DNA of 64,000 nt from assembly GCA_026214975.1 (NCBI GenBank), contig CM047817.1:92918773-92982772 (forward strand), given 5' to 3'. The stretch's first letter is position 1. Each line of letters starts with the position of its first letter. A model generated the notes under the pieces. The model was given only the letters and a program-made list of their open reading frames with translations. It was not told where the DNA came from and made no database searches. Shown here in pieces: positions 59,362 to 64,000 of the stretch. The position numbers were made by a program, and so were the translations under genes. Origin of the DNA: Gentiana macrophylla. Lineage: Eukaryota; Streptophyta; Magnoliopsida; Gentianales; Gentianaceae.

Positions 59362-60056
59362 ATGCATGGATGAATCATGTATATAAAAATAAATCAATTA
59401 CTTAACATGGATTCGTAGATGGAAAGATGTAAACATGCACGTTCAGAACATCTACGTAAAAGAAATTAGCCACAGAAGCTCGTATGAAATTATCCACATC
59501 AAATAAAGCATTAAAAATCAAGTTAAGAGAAATTCTGGAACCTGGACGTGCGTCCAACAAGGCAGACGCTCGTTTGCCATGAAAACAGATCGGACGGGCG
59601 TTCAGTGAAGACAGACGCCCGTCTGGTTCTTGAAAACAGAACAGAACAGAGTTGATACTTTTTTGCACAGGACGGCCGTTCAACAATCCAGACGCTCGTT
59701 CACCTGCATGTTAGGGGCTGGACGAGCGTTCACTTACTTGGACGCCCGTCCAAGCATCGAATTTTGCAACAGAAGTACAGAATGCAGGAAAAACACAGCA
59801 GATCATCAACCCAAACAAATCATACATCACAGCAGCCACATCAAATTTTAGCATAGAGCACACAAGGTTAAGATTAGATTACACTTCACGTTTCACAAAT
59901 CGAGTAAAAAAACTTTTTGCACATTCTTAACCCAACGGTCATCGAAACACGGCAAAAATAAAAACTCTCAATTTGTTTAACGCTACTTTTATTGAAAGAA
60001 AATAAATCGTAACAAAATAGAGAAATTAACTCAACTAAATTAAACAAAACACCGAT

Positions 60057-60074
60057 TCCCCGGCAACGGCGCCA
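60057..60074 (-). other. N1 primer binding site 3
   Basis: Same 18-nt tRNA-Asp-type site, three bases from LTR4. Confidence 0.92.
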
Positions 60075-60077
60075 TTT

Positions 60078-61994
60078 TGTTCGGAGGATTTTGCATCACT
60101 AAACAAAAACAATTTATAAAACCCTAACCTATATGCAAACTAACTCCTAACCGACCGAATATCAGGTAATTGCTAGTAAAGCGTAATGAGTAAGGGGTCG
60201 ATCCACAGGGAATTGGGCTGTTGAATCTAATTTTATTAATTCCTCTAAATTATCACTCAAGAAAACAAATAAAGGAAATACAAACATAGAACAAATAAGA
60301 TAAATCTAAGCTAAGAATAATAAAAACGACCTAAGCTAAAGATACATGGGATCAAAGCAGAATACAAACTAAGTGATCTCAATCTAGTTCATCTCATGAT
60401 TTTAATTCAAATTGTGGTTTCACCTTTACACGAGATACAAATTCCTAATCTCTTAGTGAATCCGTTTCTCAAGCTATGAATTCCTAATTTCTTAGTGAAT
60501 TCAATTATCGATCTCTCCTCTTCCGAATGTTGAGACCAATATTCCATACAAAACGAAGGTGTAGATTCAAGTTAACTCTCGTATTTTAGAATCTAACAAC
60601 CTAGATAATTAACCGATTAACTTGTCACGAATTAACGATTAAAGATCCTATCTTTCTATGGTGATCTAGCCTAACAACGATTCTCATCACGTTAGACAAC
60701 GATTAGTAACCGATCTCTCGATCTAGTTCACACAATAGCATCATAATCATAGAAGGATACAAAATAAATTAAAGATCATAAAAATAAACTAGAGATTGAA
60801 TAAATTAAAAAGAGATTAAACTCACATAGTTCATACAAGGGTTGATCTTCAAGCATCAACGATGAAAAAAAAGCGAAAAAACATCATAATCTAACCCGGA
60901 TCACCCGAGCACAAGGCTCGGGTGATCGGCCTATAAAACCCCTCGAGAAGTGCGGCCGCCTCTTTTTTAGGTGAATGGTAGTGTGTATTTTTTTGTGGTG
61001 ATGGAGGTGTGTATATATAATGGGAGGTGTATAAGGGAGGCATCATTTGAGGGAGGCTAGGAGGTTGTTAAAGAGGCTTGGGAGGTAATGATGAGTTTGT
61101 TATGGAGGCTTGGAGGTTGTTGGGTAGGCTTGGAGTAACAAATAAATATCCCGGTTCGTCCGTTTTTTCGGCTGTTCGGAAATTAAATCATAACTTGAGT
61201 TGTAGACCTCCGATTGACGTGATTCAAAATGCGTTGGAAAGCACATTTCAGTATCTACAACTTTCATCGAAAACAGGTTACGGTAGAAGTGCGTTGGAAA
61301 ATATTGATCCGTTGATCTTGTAAACTCGTGGCATCTTCTTCTCTTCCTCAAAAATCCATCTTTTAGGACTCAAAACATGTTGTTACATGGGATATTTTGA
61401 AAGCCTTAATCACCAAGTTTGGTGATCAAAATATCAAGGATATTTATTTTGTGATCAAATAAATATCCAAGGGAATGTGCTTGGAATATTCCCAGAAAAT
61501 ATCCAAGATATTTATTTTTGCAAGCTAAGCACATGGGGTGATCATTCAAGCCTTGGACGCCCGTCCACTTCCTCTGGACGCCCGTCCGGTAAGTTTCGAA
61601 CTCTACGATCCGATTTCGCTCCAGTGGGCGCTTGATTCACTTCTTTGGACTTGATCCGGTGAAGATCACAAACTTGATTTCTTTCCTTAATCTTCCAATC
61701 TTCCATAAATCTCTTTAGCTCTTTCCAACTTCGAATTTAGCTCTCTAAAATCATCTTTTCCATCATCAATGAGTATCTACAAGAGGATCAAACATACCAA
61801 AGCGTAACATAATTCCAAAATAATATAAATTCATCATTTAAGCACATAATTGCATTCGTTTTGCAATTTAACTCTTAAAAACATCATTTACTCAATATTT
61901 CAATATAACATTTCGATTTCTATGGAAAACATCCATATATGGGGATATTGATAGAAAATATATCGTTAAAAATCATACAATTTGACCCTAAACA
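60078..61994 (-). repeat. N1 LTR4 (outer class, 48-bp deletion)
   Basis: This 1917-bp LTR matches LTR1 at the diagnostic positions and lacks the 21-bp unit. It has lost 48 bp at about 61269 relative to the others, between two CATC strings, which suggests microhomology-mediated loss. Confidence 0.94.
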
Positions 61995-61999
61995 TCTCG
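61995..61999. repeat. TSD TCTCG, right copy, of array N1
   Basis: It matches 45909-45913. Confidence 0.95.
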
Positions 62000-62188
62000 T
62001 CAGAGATTCATGTGTGTTGAGGCTGTTCCTTTGACTTGATCATTTGGAGCATGATATGAAGATAGTCTGAGTCCCAACGGATAGCGATCCATTCATGGCT
62101 AGGGTTGGTTGCGAGTATTGCATGAGATTCTTGGGTTTCAACTTGGTCTTGTGTGTGCGAGGGATTGGCTTTAGGCCAAGTGGGAGAT
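61995..62188 (+). pseudogene. pol: C1 pol end and polypurine tract
   Basis: This is the last part of the copia pol reading region after N1. Its length from the RNase H break to the LTR (about 310 bp over both fragments) fits the usual remainder of RNase H. Sequence near 62120-62175 resembles, in damaged form, the conserved end of copia pol. GCCAAGTGGGAGAT at 62175-62188 is the PPT before the LTR. Confidence 0.6.
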
Positions 62189-63750
62189 TGTTGAAATAGT
62201 GTCCTAAACCCAATCGGGTAGGACCGGATCCGACCGGGTCGGATGATTTCTACTATTTCTTTATGTTTATACATATATTAAATGGCTTTTCTGTTGTCAT
62301 ATGTTTTTTCTTTTAAAAGAACCAATTATGAATTGTTATATGATAATGTCCCTAGTATTATACAGTTGTAGAGAAACCATGATAAGCGATTATGGTTGAT
62401 GAGATGTCTAATCACTTTAATAAGTTTGATACTTAAATGTCTCTAGGCTGATGTACTATTAAAGAAGGCATTGATAGTATAAACACGCTAGCACATATTA
62501 GATGTCTTCTATCTTTAAGGGCAGGGATAGTTCTCGTCTATCGAAGTGTAAAGACACTTGGACTGTACGTGGACGTGTATTAGAGAATGCGTACGTTAGA
62601 CTAGCCCACTTACACTGTTAAGTGTCACACTATATGACGGTTGTGTAATTATCCTTAGGACCGAAGTCTACATGGCATCACAGTGTGGATTGTCATGCTT
62701 TGACACTATTGATGTTTCCCCTAGCCATAGGGCGATCAAGCGGTAGTGATTGGGCGTGATACTGAAGCATGCGGAGTATACATGTTTGGTCGTCTGGAAA
62801 TCGCGTACCCTAATAGTAGGGTGAATATCTAAAAGGGGCCTTCTTATCAGGAATGTCTTACTCTCGTGAATCTTTGCAAAGTGTAAGTAAATGAGTTACT
62901 TCGAGAGAGCATGATATCTAGATTATAAGATATGGTCGTTGATGTTTGACACTCGACGAACGACCGTATGGATATTATTACAGCGATAGGATTCTATTTA
63001 CACGGTAACAGTTTCACATGAAAGGTAATAGTCATTGCATTTGACTCTTCCGATGATTGGGGTCACGGTGTGTTACTAGACGCTATCCTGTGATCGTTAG
63101 GTATGAAGGGCATTTTCGTAATTTGCACTTTGTGCCTACGGCCAACATATTCGGAAGTCTATCGGGTCGGTCACACACATATGAACATCTAGCCGGATTA
63201 AAATGCGGTTATAGTTGATAACAAAATAAGGAAAGAATTTATATTATACTATAAAGGTTATAGTGATAAATTAATATGGTAGTTTTTGTTTATTATGAAT
63301 AAATATAATACAAGATATTAATTAAATATACATATGATGTATATGTATGTGTGGAATATATATGTATATTGATACACATGTATTTTGCAAATTAATTAAT
63401 CATAGTATTATATTAATTAAAGAAAATCTCAATTACCAAATTAGTGGGAAGGGACGCCATATCCAAGTGTATATGATACATTTGGATTGTGTAATTTAAT
63501 TAATTCGATTACCATAATATTCATATTAGATATTAATTGATTTTGAGAAAAATATATTTATTGGAATAAGATAAATATAGTCAATATAAGATATTGACAA
63601 TATACTGGAAATATTTAATATAAGATATTGAATATTAATGAGATAAATCAATCAAAGGTATTTTCCTTATTTTATTAGGAAAATGTTTTCTTTCTCCTCA
63701 ATCTATTAGGAAGCTAATCTCAATCAGTTTGAGAGACACATGGGGCGCCC
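62189..63750 (+). repeat. C1 3' LTR (right end uncertain)
   Basis: It begins TGTTGAAATAGTG directly after the PPT, as copia LTRs do. A GC-rich quasi-palindrome (CCGACCGGGTCGG) lies at 62231-62243. No matching LTR is in the window, so the end cannot be fixed. It either runs past 64000 or is interrupted at about 63751. Confidence 0.7.
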
Positions 63751-64000
63751 TGATAAGGGAAAAATTCACTGTTATTTTTATAACTTTTGGCCCCATTTCT
63801 GATATCATTTCGAGCACTTTTATATCAATTAAAGTCATTAATTCCTAAGTTTCATAAAAATATATAAGTCGTGACTATTTTATAAAATATCGTGTTTTTA
63901 TAAGTTTTTACTAGTTTTTGTACCGGTTTAGTAACCGGAGTGTCGTGTCGGATTTACGCTTGGTATTTTGGTGGTTTATTGCAGAATTATAGGTTGACCA
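63751..64000 (+). other. Possible start of another LTR at the right edge
   Basis: TGATAAGGG at 63751 follows GGGGCGCCC. From here the sequence changes character and resembles the first part of a gypsy-type LTR. No partner or TSD is visible. It may equally be the rest of the C1 LTR. Confidence 0.25.

Larger units (their letters stand above)
57322..60077 (-). other. N1 internal region 3 (non-coding)
   Basis: This is 2756 bp. The PPT at 57322-57337 has CCCCTGCACTTAG in place of CCCCCACACTTAG. The PBS is at 60057-60074. It is the most divergent of the three near the PBS (ATTATCCACATC, GCAGCCACATC, AAATTAAAC). Confidence 0.85.
45914..61994 (-). mobile_element. N1: tandem array of a non-autonomous gypsy-type element (4 LTRs, 3 internal regions)
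   Basis: This 16.1-kb array on the minus strand reads LTR-internal-LTR-internal-LTR-internal-LTR, with periods of 4699, 4722 and 4743 bp. Each internal region has a PBS (tRNA-Asp type) at one end and a PPT at the other, in the correct relation to the flanking LTRs. There is no gag or pol. Only one TSD pair (TCTCG) exists and it flanks the whole array, so the expansion happened by recombination after insertion, or a multimer was inserted. A single unit would be about 6.7 kb with two LTRs. Confidence 0.95.

Noticed and set aside
45914..61994. Satellite DNA with a 4.7-kb unit
   Set aside because: Each unit has a PBS and a PPT in correct relation to the LTRs and the whole is bounded by one TSD, so it is a retrotransposon array.

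Overview
This window contains no host gene that I can recognise. Essentially all 64 kb is LTR retrotransposon sequence stacked by nested insertion, as in gene-poor heterochromatin of a large plant genome. The kingdom call rests on copia (Ty1) elements with an initiator-Met-type primer site, several Ty3/gypsy elements of Athila-like organisation primed by an 18-nt tRNA-Asp-type site, and a protein of the 'putative plant transposon protein' type. The species cannot be named from the sequence.

The nesting can be read because almost every insertion still has a perfect 5-bp target-site duplication (TSD). The outer host is a decayed + strand copia element, C1. Its pol lies at 1-2085, 45789-45913 and 61995-62188, and its 3' LTR starts at 62189. 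Two elements are inserted in C1: the minus-strand gypsy element G1 (2086-45788, TSD GGCGC) and the minus-strand tandem array N1 (45914-61994, TSD TCTCG). G1 was later split by copia element C2 (3680-14111, TSD CATTA), gypsy element G2 (17131-38558, TSD ATAAG) and solo LTR S1 (42874-44604, TSD ACAGT). C2 holds a probable further solo LTR, S2 (9635-11046). G2 is split by the innermost and youngest-looking element, G3 (21925-33361, + strand, TSD GGTAG). Without inserts, G1 and G2 are each about 10 kb and G3 is 11.4 kb.

G1 and G3 encode gag, protease, reverse transcriptase, RNase H and integrase in gypsy order, broken by small indels. G2 lacks gag-pol. It carries an acidic/tyrosine-rich ORF and a second ORF of the plant-transposon type, so it looks non-autonomous. 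C2 has near-identical LTRs but only a stop-ridden RNase H. N1 has no coding capacity, and its 3' internal region is related to the 3' untranslated region of G3.

The most unusual items are: (1) N1 is four LTRs and three internal regions inside one TSD pair, with outer and inner LTRs forming two sequence classes; (2) each N1 internal region carries six hairpins with different but self-complementary stems around one conserved loop; (3) several gypsy families carry family-specific GC-rich quasi-palindromic motif clusters, usually just upstream of the LTR TATA box and again in the internal leader; (4) differences between otherwise near-identical repeats cluster at CAG/CTG and CG-rich motifs, which suggests consensus error at methylated sites and may explain many of the apparent frameshifts.
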